DNA of 35,848 nt from Aeromonas sanarellii. Lineage in GTDB: Bacteria; Pseudomonadota; Gammaproteobacteria; Enterobacterales; Aeromonadaceae. The position numbers and the translations under genes were made by a program. Of this stretch, positions 8,473 through 16,354 are shown piece by piece; position 1 is the first letter of the stretch; each line of letters opens with the position of its first letter. The notes beneath the pieces were generated by a model that was not told the DNA's origin, ran no database searches, and saw only the letters and a list, made by a program, of their open reading frames with translations. Location: positions 1 through 35,848 of the forward strand of contig NZ_CDBN01000014.1 of NCBI RefSeq assembly GCF_000820085.1, in the 5' to 3' direction.

Positions 8473-9093
8473 ATGAGTCAGCATTTTTACGTACATCCGG
8501 ACAATCCCCAGGTTCGCCTCATCAGCCAGGCGGTACAGATCCTGCAAAACGGCGGCGTCATCGTCTATCCCACCGACTCCGGTTACGCCCTGGGCTGCCA
8601 GATGGGCAACAAGGATGCCCTGGAGCGCATCTGCCGCATCCGCCGCATCGAGCCGAACCACGACTTCACCCTGGTGTGCCGGGATCTCTCGGAGATCTCC
8701 ACCTATGCCAAGGTGGACAACACCGCCTTCCGGCTGGTCAAGAACAACACCCCAGGGCCCTACACCTTCATCTTCAAGGCCACCAAGGAGGTGCCGCGCC
8801 GCCTCATGAACGAGAAGAAGAAGACCATCGGCATCCGGGTGCCGGCCAACAACATAGCGCTGGCTTTGCTGGAGACCCTCGGCGAGCCGCTGCTCTCCAC
8901 CACTCTGATCCTGCCGGGCTCCGAGATGGCGGAGTTCGACCCCGAGGAGATCGCCGACAAGCTCGGCAAGCAGCTGGATCTGGTGGTCAACGGGGGCTAT
9001 CTCGGCGAGCAACCCACCACTGTGGTGGACTTCTCCGACGACGAGCCCGTGCTGCGTCGCCGCGGTGCCGGGGATCCGACGCCGTTTGAGTGA
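8473..9093 (+). CDS. yciO: Sua5/YciO/YrdC-family protein YciO
   Basis: This 206-residue protein belongs to the family whose members TsaC and Sua5 make threonylcarbamoyl-AMP for tRNA t6A. The role of YciO itself is less well defined. The nucleotide-binding motif YPTDSGYALGC and the central IRRIEPNHDFTLVCRDLSEIS region are typical. I chose the ATG at 8473 (start MSQHFYVHP) because it matches the E. coli N-terminus; the frame continues upstream. Its end overlaps the scpA start. Confidence 0.92.
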   Translation: MSQHFYVHPDNPQVRLISQAVQILQNGGVIVYPTDSGYALGCQMGNKDALERICRIRRIEPNHDFTLVCRDLSEISTYAKVDNTAFRLVKNNTPGPYTFIFKATKEVPRRLMNEKKKTIGIRVPANNIALALLETLGEPLLSTTLILPGSEMAEFDPEEIADKLGKQLDLVVNGGYLGEQPTTVVDFSDDEPVLRRRGAGDPTPFE

Positions 9094-9964
9094 TCTTGCC
9101 GAGCCCGTGCCCGAGGCGCTGAGCGCACCGGGCACGACGGGGGAGGCTTCCCTTTCCCCGCCCATCGCGACCGTGCTGGGGCAGCCCTACCATGAGCTGC
9201 CCCAGGACTTGTTCATCCCCCCCGATGCGCTGGAGGTGTTTCTCGACACCTTCGAGGGGCCGCTGGATCTCTTGCTCTACCTCATCCGGCGTCAGCAGCT
9301 CGACATCCTGAACCTGCCTATCCTGCAAATCACGGCCCAGTACATGGAGTACGTGGAGCTGATGCAGGGGCTCAATCTGGAGCTTGCGGCCGAATACCTG
9401 CTGATGGCGGCCTGGCTGGCGGAGATCAAATCCCGCCTGCTGCTGCCCAAGGCCCCGGAGCTGGAAGATGAGGAGGAGGGGGAAGACCCGAGAGTCACCC
9501 TCATTCGTCGGCTGCAGGAGTACGAGCGCTACAAGCTGGGGGCGGAGCGGGTCAATGCCCTGCCGAGGGTGGAGCGGGAGATCTTCGTCGCCTCGGCCTT
9601 GCCGCCGGATTTCGGCGCCCTGAAGCCGCTGGCCCCAGATGTTTCACTGGTTGAGCTCGCCCTTTACATGCAAAGTGTGGTAAAACGCGCGACTCATTTT
9701 GAGCATCACCAGATCCGCCGCGAGCAGATCCCGACCCGGGTGCGGATGGCGGAGATCCTCGCCATGCTCTCCCTGGGCCAGACCCTGCGCCTGGAGCAGG
9801 TGCTGCGGGCCGAGGAGGGGCGCATGGGGGTGCTGGTGACCTTCCTGGCCCTGCTGGAGCTGTGCAAGGAGCAACTGATCTGGATCCTGCAGGCGGAGCC
9901 CCTGGGCCCCATCCATTTTGCCCTGGCAAGCCAGGAGGAGGCGGCGCATGAGCATGTGCACTGA
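9086..9964 (+). CDS. scpA: Segregation and condensation protein A (ScpA kleisin)
   Basis: ScpA is the kleisin that bridges the SMC heads together with ScpB in chromosome condensation. The signature VFLDTFEGPLDLLLYLIRRQQLDI and the segment YLLMAAWLAEIKSRLLLP are diagnostic. The start is uncertain. I chose TTG at 9086, which overlaps the yciO stop in TTGAGTGA and follows GGGGA. GTG at 9065 or 9107 are alternatives, and the first 40 or so residues are not conserved in kind. No smc gene is in the window. Aeromonas and Vibrio are known to carry scpAB beside the MukBEF system. Confidence 0.93.
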   Translation: MSDLAEPVPEALSAPGTTGEASLSPPIATVLGQPYHELPQDLFIPPDALEVFLDTFEGPLDLLLYLIRRQQLDILNLPILQITAQYMEYVELMQGLNLELAAEYLLMAAWLAEIKSRLLLPKAPELEDEEEGEDPRVTLIRRLQEYERYKLGAERVNALPRVEREIFVASALPPDFGALKPLAPDVSLVELALYMQSVVKRATHFEHHQIRREQIPTRVRMAEILAMLSLGQTLRLEQVLRAEEGRMGVLVTFLALLELCKEQLIWILQAEPLGPIHFALASQEEAAHEHVH

Positions 9965-10005
9965 GCGGCCGCTCACGGCCATGGGCACAGCCCGGGAGGC
10001 CTGTC

Positions 10006-10074
10006 GTGGCGCTGCCTGCTGAACGGCTCAAGGCCCTGACTCTGGGAGGAGTGCTCAATGGCGCTGCCCGCTGA
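10006..10074 (+). CDS. Short ORF echoing the start of ScpB
   Basis: A 22-codon ORF from GTG at 10006 begins with the same residues as ScpB (MALPAERLK) and ends 17 bases inside scpB in another frame. The repeat is 50-52 bases long and includes the ribosome site (GGGAGG at 9994-9999 and again at 10044-10049). Within the first nine codons the only changes are GTG/ATG for the start, and CCT/CCC and CTC/CTG, both synonymous. The two starts are 52 bases apart and out of frame, so this is not an N-terminal extension of scpB. It may be a coupling ORF or a scar. Confidence 0.5.
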   Translation: MALPAERLKALTLGGVLNGAAR

Positions 10075-10750
10075 ACGGCTGAAGACCCTGATCGAGGCGG
10101 CGCTCTTCGTGGCGGGCCGTCCCCTCACGGTGAACGAGCTCAAGGGCAGCGTGCTCTCGGATTACCCGGTCACCGGCCGCTACGTCCAGCTGCTGCTGGC
10201 GGAGCTCAGGAAAGACTACGAGACGCGGGGGGTCGAGCTCAAGGAGGTCGCCTCCGGCTGGCGCTTCCAGGCCCGTCAGGAGTATGCCGAGGAGTTGTCT
10301 CGCCTGTGGAGCGAGCGGGCGCCCCGTTATTCCCGCGCCGTGCTGGAAACCCTGACCCTGATTGCCTATCGTCAGCCCATCACCCGGGCCGAGATAGAGG
10401 CCATCCGCGGGGTGGCGGTGTCGAGCCAGATCGTCAACACCCTGAAAGAACGTGGCTGGGTGCGCAGCATAGGCCACAAGGAGGTGGCGGGTCGCCCCGA
10501 GCTGCTCGCCACCACCCGGGAATTTCTGGACTATTTCAATCTGCGGAGTCTGGAACAGCTTCCCGAGCTGGATCCCGAACTGCAGACCCCCTTGTCGCTC
10601 ATGCCGGGCGAGGGCGGTGACGGTCAGCCTCTGGTTGGCCGTCCTGAGCATGAAGATGGTGGGGAGGCCAATGGGGCCTTCGCACAAGAACCAAGGTTGT
10701 CCGCGATGTCGGCGGGCAGCGATCAACAATCAGGTAAACCCGATGAGTGA
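10058..10750 (+). CDS. scpB: Segregation and condensation protein B (ScpB)
   Basis: ScpB is the winged-helix partner of ScpA in the SMC-ScpAB complex. The signature [29 protein letters not shown] and the following winged-helix motif [22 protein letters not shown] are clear. The protein has 230 residues, with a low-complexity tail after residue 180 or so. The ATG follows GGGAGG. A duplicated copy of this start lies 52 bases upstream. The last codons overlap the rluB start in ATGAGTGA. Confidence 0.94.
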   Translation: MALPAERLKTLIEAALFVAGRPLTVNELKGSVLSDYPVTGRYVQLLLAELRKDYETRGVELKEVASGWRFQARQEYAEELSRLWSERAPRYSRAVLETLTLIAYRQPITRAEIEAIRGVAVSSQIVNTLKERGWVRSIGHKEVAGRPELLATTREFLDYFNLRSLEQLPELDPELQTPLSLMPGEGGDGQPLVGRPEHEDGGEANGAFAQEPRLSAMSAGSDQQSGKPDE

Positions 10751-11666
10751 AAAACTGCAAAAAGTATTGGCCCGCGCGGGTCAAGGCTCCCGTCGTGAGA
10801 TGGAGGCCCTGATCACCGCAGGTCGGGTCAGCGTGGATGGCAAGGTCGCCACGCTGGGGGATCGCGTCGAAGTGAACGCCGTGATCCGGGTGGATGGCCA
10901 CCAGGTCAAGACCCGCGCCGCAGAGGAAGTGATCTGCCGCGTGCTGGCGTACCACAAGCCCGAAGGGGAGATGTGTACCCGCCACGATCCCGAGGGTCGC
11001 CCCACCGTGTTTGATCGTCTGCCCAAGATGGACGGCGCCCGCTGGATCGCGGTCGGTCGTCTCGACGTCAACACCTCCGGTCTCTTGCTGTTCACCACAG
11101 ACGGCGAGCTGGCGAACCGCCTGATGCACCCGAGCCACGAAGTGGAGCGGGAATACGCGGTGCGGGTCTTTGGCGAGATCACCGAAGCCATGCTGCAGCG
11201 CCTGCGCAAGGGCGTGCAGCTGGAAGACGGCATGGCCAAGTTCAACAAGATCAAGCCGGCCGGTGGTGAGGGGCTGAACCAGTGGTTCAACGTCACCCTG
11301 ACCGAGGGCCGCAACCGGGAAGTGCGCCGCCTGTGGGAATCCCAGGAAGTGCAGGTGAGCCGCCTGATGCGCATCCGCTACGGCGACGTCACCCTGGATC
11401 GCGGCATCCCCCGCGGTGGCTGGCAGGAGCTGAAGCTCCCCGAAGTGAACTACCTGCGCGGCCTGGTGAATCTGCCGAACGAGACCGAGTCCAAGGTGGA
11501 TCTGCAGCAGGACGGCAAGGCCGGTCGCCACAAGCAGGCTGCCCAGATCCGTCGCGCCGTCAAGCGCCACAAGGAGATGCAGGGCAAGGAGCCGCGCGCC
11601 CGCAGCACCACCGCCCGCCGCAAGCCGACCTCCTCCACCCGCAATTCCGGCACCGGCAGCAAGTAA
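10743..11666 (+). CDS. rluB: 23S rRNA pseudouridine2605 synthase RluB
   Basis: This RsuA-family pseudouridine synthase modifies U2605 in helix 93 of 23S rRNA. An N-terminal S4 RNA-binding domain (about residues 1-60) precedes the catalytic domain, whose aspartate is Asp108 in [13 protein letters not shown]. The [13 protein letters not shown] motif follows. The tail after residue 250 is basic, rich in Arg, Lys, Ser and Thr, as usual for RluB. The start overlaps the scpB stop by eight bases. The pairing scpB-rluB is common. Confidence 0.95.
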   Translation: MSEKLQKVLARAGQGSRREMEALITAGRVSVDGKVATLGDRVEVNAVIRVDGHQVKTRAAEEVICRVLAYHKPEGEMCTRHDPEGRPTVFDRLPKMDGARWIAVGRLDVNTSGLLLFTTDGELANRLMHPSHEVEREYAVRVFGEITEAMLQRLRKGVQLEDGMAKFNKIKPAGGEGLNQWFNVTLTEGRNREVRRLWESQEVQVSRLMRIRYGDVTLDRGIPRGGWQELKLPEVNYLRGLVNLPNETESKVDLQQDGKAGRHKQAAQIRRAVKRHKEMQGKEPRARSTTARRKPTSSTRNSGTGSK

Positions 11667-11698
11667 GCCGCCGCCCTGTCGGCCCGGAACAACCCAAG

Positions 11699-11724
11699 CC
11701 CGCACCTTATGGTGCGGGTTTTTT
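11699..11724 (+). terminator. Terminator after rluB
   Basis: A perfect 8-bp stem CCCGCACC / GGTGCGGG with a TTAT loop is followed by six T. It ends the rnm-rluB gene group. Confidence 0.9.
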
Positions 11725-11787
11725 GTTGCCTGCTCCCGCCGGGCTCCTTGAGACTCAATCGCACGGGGAGAGAAAGGGCCAGACAGG

Positions 11788-11833
11788 CTCCTCCCCCTTA
11801 TGAAGGGGGAGGCCGGGAGGGGGTTGTTGTGGT
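11788..11833. repeat. REP-like palindromic repeat upstream of the DUF559 gene
   Basis: A 10-bp perfect stem CCTCCCCCTT / AAGGGGGAGG (11790-11812, 3-nt loop) is followed by GCCGGGAGGGGGTTG. The same element, near-identical for over 40 bases, recurs at 12378-12425 on the other side of the DUF559 gene in the same orientation. The sequence is non-coding. Confidence 0.85.
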
Positions 11834-11871
11834 TTACGCTGAAATAGTTTGTAGCCATAAGGAGTACAACT

Positions 11872-12243
11872 ATGAGCGAGAGGCCAGTCCGTATTTTCAA
11901 CCGTGAGGCCACGCTGGACAAACGACGTGAACAAAGAGGCAATCCGACAGAGCCCGAACGGCGATTGTGGCAGGAGCTTCGGGCTGGGCAACTGGGAGTC
12001 AAGTTTCGCCGTCAGCAAGGCATTGGCCCATACATTGCCGACTTTTACTGTCCCGAGCGGTTATTGGTGATAGAGGTCGATGGTGACAGCCATTTCGACG
12101 AGCGAGGCTTGAGCCATGACACGCAACGGGATGCCTATATGGCGGTCCTGTCGTTGACGGTACTGAGATTTAGCAACAGGGAGGTGATGCAAAATCTACC
12201 CGGAGTGGTTGTATCGATTCAGGAATGGCTTGATCACGTCTGA
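11872..12243 (+). CDS. DUF559 domain protein (Vsr-like endonuclease fold)
   Basis: This 123-residue protein has the DUF559 signature. The segment [16 protein letters not shown] (Asp57) and the following [11 protein letters not shown] (Glu68, Asp70, His74) carry the acidic/His cluster expected of Vsr-like, PD-(D/E)XK-related nucleases. [14 protein letters not shown] near the N-terminus is also typical. The gene has its own ribosome site (AAGGAG) and stands alone, bracketed on both sides by GC-rich palindromic repeats. The substrate and role of DUF559 proteins are not established. DNA nicking or cleavage is an inference from the fold. Confidence 0.88.
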   Translation: MSERPVRIFNREATLDKRREQRGNPTEPERRLWQELRAGQLGVKFRRQQGIGPYIADFYCPERLLVIEVDGDSHFDERGLSHDTQRDAYMAVLSLTVLRFSNREVMQNLPGVVVSIQEWLDHV

Positions 12244-12250
12244 CCCCACC

Positions 12251-12425
12251 CCAGCCCTCCCCTTGCCAGGGGAGGGGGCAAGAGTCGCCCCCTTGTGGGG
12301 AGGTGGTCAGTATTCTCCTCCCCTTGGTGAAGGGGAGGCCGCTAGAGTTGCTTCTTGGTGGGGAGGTGGCCGATATTCTCCTCCCCCTTATGAAGGGGGA
12401 GGCCGGGAGGAGGTTGCTGCTGTGG
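12251..12425. repeat. Array of REP-like palindromes downstream of the DUF559 gene
   Basis: Three hairpins lie in tandem: CCCTCCCCT / AGGGGAGGG (12255-12276), CCTCCCCTT / AAGGGGAGG (12317-12338) and CCTCCCCCTT / AAGGGGGAGG (12380-12402). The last two belong to a repeated unit of about 60 bases that begins TGGGGAGGTGG and continues through TATTCTCCTCCCC. The third is nearly identical to the copy at 11788-11833. No ORF here looks real. Confidence 0.85.
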
Positions 12426-12497
12426 GATGTGGATCAGGATGGTTGCCCTGCCGGGACGGGCTTGTTAGCCTTTCCCGCACTGATACAGGAGAAACCA

Positions 12498-13361
12498 ATG
12501 AGCAAGGTACTGGATGAGCTGCTGGCACTGCTGGCGCTGGAGAAGATCGAGGAGGGCCTGTTTCGGGGCCAGAGCCAGGATCTCGGATTGCGATCCGTGT
12601 TTGGCGGACAGGTGATGGGGCAGGCCTTGTCAGCCGCCAAGCAGACGGTCGCCGTCGATCGCCAGGTGCACAGCTTCCACTCCTACTTCCTGCGCCCAGG
12701 CGATGCCAACAAGCCCATCGTCTACGACGTGGAGAACATCCGCGACGGCCAGACCGTCTCCACCCGCCGGGTCAAGGCGATCCAGGGCGGCAAGCCCATC
12801 TTCTACCTCAACGCCTCCTTCCAGGTGGAGGCCGAAGGCTTCGAGCACCAGGCGCAGATGCCCGAAGGCATCACGCCTCCCGAGCAGCTCAAGAGCGAGC
12901 TGGAGCTGGTGCGTCCCTACGAGCAGCTGATCCCGGCGGCCCTGCGGGACAAGATCCTGTGCGAGAAGCCCATCGAGATCCGCCCGGTGACCCTGGTGGA
13001 CCCCATCCGCCCGGACGTGCACGAGCCCCTGCGCTACACCTGGTTCAAGGCCAACGGCCCGGTGCCGGACGATCAGCGGGTCCACAACTACCTGCTGGCC
13101 TATGCCTCCGACTTCCACTTCCTGTTCGCCGCCCTGCAGCCCCACGGGGTGTCGTACTGGGAGCCGGACATGCAGGTGGCCACCATAGATCACTCCATGT
13201 GGTTCCACCGGGAGTTCAGGCTGGACGACTGGCTGCTCTACGTGGTAGACAGCCCGAGCGCCAGCGGCGGCCGGGGCCTGGTGCGCGGCCAGTTCTTCAC
13301 TCGGGACGGCGTGCTGGTGGCCAGCACCATGCAGGAAGGGGTGATCCGCCGCCGGGGCTGA
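12498..13361 (+). CDS. tesB: Acyl-CoA thioesterase II TesB
   Basis: TesB hydrolyses medium- and long-chain acyl-CoA to free fatty acid and CoA in the cytoplasm, using a double hotdog fold. At 287 residues it matches E. coli TesB (286). The catalytic residues are visible in context: Asp in YASDFHFL, Thr in [11 protein letters not shown] and Gln in STMQEGVIR. The ATG at 12498 has ACAGGAG upstream. An open frame extends further upstream through the palindromic repeats but is not part of the protein. Confidence 0.95.
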   Translation: MSKVLDELLALLALEKIEEGLFRGQSQDLGLRSVFGGQVMGQALSAAKQTVAVDRQVHSFHSYFLRPGDANKPIVYDVENIRDGQTVSTRRVKAIQGGKPIFYLNASFQVEAEGFEHQAQMPEGITPPEQLKSELELVRPYEQLIPAALRDKILCEKPIEIRPVTLVDPIRPDVHEPLRYTWFKANGPVPDDQRVHNYLLAYASDFHFLFAALQPHGVSYWEPDMQVATIDHSMWFHREFRLDDWLLYVVDSPSASGGRGLVRGQFFTRDGVLVASTMQEGVIRRRG

Positions 13362-13380
13362 CAAGCCGGCACTAGGCAAT

Positions 13381-13411
13381 AAAAAACGGGAGCCATCGGC
13401 TCCCGTTTTTT
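13381..13411. terminator. Bidirectional terminator between tesB and the symporter gene
   Basis: The 14-bp perfect stem AAAAAACGGGAGCC / GGCTCCCGTTTTTT with an ATC loop lies between convergent genes. The T-runs on either strand make it suitable for ending both. Confidence 0.93.
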
Positions 13412-13425
13412 ATTGGCCTGAGTGA

Positions 13426-14604
13426 TCAGGCGGCATCCTGCTCGGGGAGCGGGGCGCCTTGGTCGCGTTGGGCGAAGCGGTCGGCCCAGAGGGCGATGAC
13501 GCCGTCACCGGTGACGTTGCAGGCGGTGCCGAAGCTGTCCTGGGCCAGGTAGAGGGCGATCATCAGGGCGATGGAGGCCTCGCCGAAGCCGAGCATGGAG
13601 GTGAGCAGGCCGAGCGCGGACATGACGCCGCCCCCCGGGGCACCGGGAGCGGCGATCATGATGACGCCCAGCATCATGATGAAGGGCAGCATGGTGTCAT
13701 AGCCCGGAATGGCCAGGTGTTCGGAGAGGAACATGACGGCGGTGGCGCAGGTCACCAGCGTGATGGTGGAGCCGCACAGGTGGATGGTGGCGCACAGGGG
13801 CACGGTGAAGTTGGCGATGCCCTCGCTCACCCCGTTGCGCTTGCTGGCCTGCAGGGCCACCGGGATGGTGGCGGCGCTGGACATGGTGCCCAGCGCGGTG
13901 AAGTAGGCGGGCAGCATGTTCTTGATGAGCATGGCGGGGGAGCGCCCCAGGGCCAGTCCGGTGCCGACGAAGAGCACGCAGAGCCAGATCCAGTGCATCA
14001 GTATGGCCATCACCAGCACCACGCCGAAGGTCTTGAGGGTGGCGAAGACGGTGCCTTCCACCGTCATCTCGACGAAGACGCCGGCGATGTAGAAAGGCAG
14101 CAGGGGAATGATCACGCGTGCCAGCAGGCGGTCGATGATGTCACGACCCTGATCGGCGACCCGGCGCAGGTCGGTGGCCTGGGTGGCGCTGATGCCGATG
14201 CCGAACACGAAGGCGGCGGCCAGGGCCGACATCACCCCGAACAGGGGCGGGATCTCGAGATTGATGTAGGAGGCGAGCTTGATGGCGGCTTGCGCCGTGG
14301 GCTCGGCGGCCGTGGTCAGGCGCGGGATCAGGTGGCTCGCCACGGTGAAGGCGAACAGGCCCGCCAGTATGGTGGAGCAGTAGGAGAGTCCCACCGTCTT
14401 GCCCAGCAGCTTGCCGGAGTTCTTCGGCAGGCTGGCGATGCCGCTCATGATGAAGAAGAGGATGATGAGCGGAATGGTGAAGGTGATGAGCTGGCCTATC
14501 ACCGTCTTGGCCGTGAACAGCACCCGAGCGACCCATTCCGGGGCATAGAGACCGAGCAGCAGACCGGCGAGGATGCCGGCGATCAGGTTAAGGACGAGTT
14601 TCAT
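13426..14604 (-). CDS. SLC1/DAACS-family cation symporter, probably for a non-acidic substrate
   Basis: A 392-residue membrane protein with the glutamate-transporter-homologue fold (GltPh/SLC1). HP1 carries MSSAATIP, HP2 APGAPGGG, and TM8 QDSFGTACNVTGD. Two positions are unusual. The TM7 NMDGT cation-binding motif reads HLCGST. In TM8 the arginine that in GltPh (Arg397) binds the substrate side-chain carboxylate is glycine when Asp394, Thr398 and Asn401 are aligned. An acidic substrate is therefore unlikely. I start at ATG 14604 (MKLVLNL); a TTG at 14616 is possible. It is a single gene, convergent with tesB. Confidence 0.88.
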   Translation of the reverse strand: MKLVLNLIAGILAGLLLGLYAPEWVARVLFTAKTVIGQLITFTIPLIILFFIMSGIASLPKNSGKLLGKTVGLSYCSTILAGLFAFTVASHLIPRLTTAAEPTAQAAIKLASYINLEIPPLFGVMSALAAAFVFGIGISATQATDLRRVADQGRDIIDRLLARVIIPLLPFYIAGVFVEMTVEGTVFATLKTFGVVLVMAILMHWIWLCVLFVGTGLALGRSPAMLIKNMLPAYFTALGTMSSAATIPVALQASKRNGVSEGIANFTVPLCATIHLCGSTITLVTCATAVMFLSEHLAIPGYDTMLPFIMMLGVIMIAAPGAPGGGVMSALGLLTSMLGFGEASIALMIALYLAQDSFGTACNVTGDGVIALWADRFAQRDQGAPLPEQDAA

Positions 14605-14734
14605 GGGGGAATCCAAGTGTTGGTGTCTGTGTTGTGATTAAATAATGATTTTGATGGCGCTTTTTAACACAAACTCCGCATCTTGTCTGTCTTGCGCTGG
14701 TTAATGTGGCGTTAAATTTTGATGTTGAGGGTTT

Positions 14735-14908
14735 TTATCGCGTTTTGAACTGGAGCGTGGCGGCCTCTGGACGCAGTGCCAGGGCCGCAGGAAGCAATGC
14801 ATGCACCCAACGCCCCTTCATCCTGTCTTCGCTGCGTCAGCGCCCGAGCCGCGGGGAACAGAGCGGGCTACCTGCGGCTCCTCATCCTCTCTTTGCTGCG
14901 CTCAGCAT
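14735..14908 (-). repeat. Degenerate echoes of the methyltransferase 3' end
   Basis: Downstream of the methyltransferase stop its C-terminal coding segment recurs twice. At 14836-14792 the minus strand reads RSEDRMKGRWVHALL, against CSEDGANGRWLHALL in the gene; about 11 of 16 codons are conserved, with many third-position differences. This frame runs on to TAA at 14737-14735. Between it and the gene, near 14900-14868, a third version reads RSKERMRSRR before a stop. The copies are non-functional as genes. They may be remnants of a diverged homologue or members of a dispersed repeat family. Confidence 0.6.
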
Positions 14909-15471
14909 CTCAGCAGCAATGCGTGCAGCCAGCGGCCGTTCGCCCCATCCTCGCTGCACCAGTGGCGGTGCAGCGTCACGGGCAGGGGGGTGACGAGGCG
15001 AAGCAGCCCGGCCTCGTCGAGCCGGGTCAGCAGGGGATACGCCTGGGGCGACCTGCTGGCCGGCGACTCGCCATCGGCATGGGGGAAGGAGCAATAGAGG
15101 GGCCCGCCGCTCTTGAGGAGGGCGGCGAGGTGCCGGAGTACCGGAGCTATCTCCTCCCCGGGCAGGCAGGGCAGGGAGGCGCTGGCCCAGATGCCGTCAT
15201 AGGGGACGACGCTTCGCATCTGCTCGAAACGGCAGACCCGCACCGGCTGGCCGCAAAGGCGCGAGGCGGCCGCCGCCTGCGCCCGGCTCGCATCGAAGGC
15301 GGTCACCATCAGCCCCCGCTCCCGGAAGAGGCGCAGATCCTCACCCGCGCCGCAGCCGGCCTCCAGCAGGTGGCCTCGCGCGGGCAGCAGGGCGAGGAAG
15401 GGGGCATGGGCCCCGGCCACGAGGGCGGGACGGGTATCTGGGCTCGGGGCTGGGGTGTGGGGCGCTATCAT
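14902..15471 (-). CDS. Class I SAM-dependent methyltransferase, substrate unknown
   Basis: A 189-residue Rossmann-fold methyltransferase. SAM-binding motif I is HLLEAGCGAGEDLRLF and the acidic end of beta-2 is VTAFDAS. GIWASASLPCLP corresponds to motif IV, and the following GGPLYCSFP lies in the beta-5 region. The layout resembles the TehB/UbiE-like group of small methyltransferases. Substrate and pathway cannot be read from the sequence. The last 16 or so codons are repeated in degenerate form just downstream. Confidence 0.8.
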   Translation of the reverse strand: MIAPHTPAPSPDTRPALVAGAHAPFLALLPARGHLLEAGCGAGEDLRLFRERGLMVTAFDASRAQAAAASRLCGQPVRVCRFEQMRSVVPYDGIWASASLPCLPGEEIAPVLRHLAALLKSGGPLYCSFPHADGESPASRSPQAYPLLTRLDEAGLLRLVTPLPVTLHRHWCSEDGANGRWLHALLLRC

Positions 15472-15557
15472 GGGCTCATCTCTGCGGTGGGCGGCTACTC
15501 TAGCAAATTCGCCCCCGACTGTTCAGCCCCGATGAAAGGGTATCTGCGCCCGGGCCA

Positions 15558-16199
15558 TCAGGCTTGCCGGCGCAGCGGGAGGGGGGCGCTGGCGATCAGA
15601 CCGAACAGGGTGTCGAGCAGGGTGTCCGACTCCCGGATCAGGTCGATGCGATCGGGGAAGTGCAGCCAGTTGATGATGTAGCCGTCCAGGGTGCAGTGCA
15701 GCAGGGTGGTGGCGCGCCGCAGATCCAGCCCCTGGGACAGCTGGCCGTGGCGCACCGCATTGGCCAGGGTGATCTCCAGATCCCGGAAGAAGTTGATGGA
15801 CTGCTGGCGCATGTGATCCCGCAGGGCACTGGCCTCCCCTTCCAGGGCCTCCAGGCTGAAGATGATGGTGAACATCTGCTGGTGGGCGGGCTCTGTGCCG
15901 ATCTTGACCATCACCTCCTTGAGGAAGATCCGCAGCTTGCCGAGGGGGTCCGGTTCCGCTTTGTCGACGCAGGCGTCGAGCTGGTGGGAGAGGGGGGCGC
16001 ACAGCTCCTCCCACAGGGTGACGAACAGTTCCTCCTTGTTCTTGAAGTGCCAGTAGATGGCGCCCCGGGTGAGATCCGCAGCCTTGGCGATGTCGGTCAG
16101 GCTGGTCCTCGCCAGCCCTTGCTGGCAGAAGAGATCCAGCGCCGTGCTCATGATGTGGCAGCGGGTCTGTTGTGCCTCTTCTTTGGTGCGTCTGGCCAT
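15558..16199 (-). CDS. acrR: TetR-family efflux repressor (AcrR/TtgR type)
   Basis: This 213-residue TetR regulator has an N-terminal helix-turn-helix, SLTDIAKAADLTRGAIYWHFKNKEEL broken down as SLTDIAKAADLTRG plus the recognition part IYWHFKNKEEL, at about residues 33-58. The C-terminal domain has AcrR-like length and composition. It is divergent from the efflux operon, and a 24-bp palindrome lies between them, so it most likely represses both units and is released by pump substrates. The symbol follows E. coli. In Aeromonas the corresponding locus has been called aheR. Confidence 0.9.
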   Translation of the reverse strand: MARRTKEEAQQTRCHIMSTALDLFCQQGLARTSLTDIAKAADLTRGAIYWHFKNKEELFVTLWEELCAPLSHQLDACVDKAEPDPLGKLRIFLKEVMVKIGTEPAHQQMFTIIFSLEALEGEASALRDHMRQQSINFFRDLEITLANAVRHGQLSQGLDLRRATTLLHCTLDGYIINWLHFPDRIDLIRESDTLLDTLFGLIASAPLPLRRQA

Positions 16200-16235
16200 G
16201 GGCTCGGTTCCTGTCGATCAGTGAAAAAAGTTTCT

Positions 16236-16259
16236 TACATACATTCGTGAATGTATGTA
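16236..16259. promoter_or_regulatory. AcrR-type operator
   Basis: The palindrome consists of TACATACATT, four bases (CGTG) and AATGTATGTA. It differs from the E. coli acrAB AcrR operator, as I recall it, by one base in the centre. It lies between the divergent repressor and pump genes. A -10-like TATATT (16258-16263) overlaps its right edge, so binding would block pump transcription. Confidence 0.9.
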
Positions 16260-16354
16260 TATTGCCTCATCTTCGCCATTTTACCAACAGGCACCTTATA
16301 AACCCTGTGGTTTTGTCGTTTTTTATTTTGTTGAAACAGAGGCTCAGAGACTTC

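Noticed and set aside
11788..12425. CRISPR array.
   Set aside because: The repeats are palindromic and irregularly spaced, without unique spacers of constant length, and there are no cas genes nearby.
12303..12497. N-terminal extension of TesB through the palindromic repeats.
   Set aside because: The extra residues come from repeat sequence. The ATG at 12498 has a good ribosome site and matches E. coli TesB in length.
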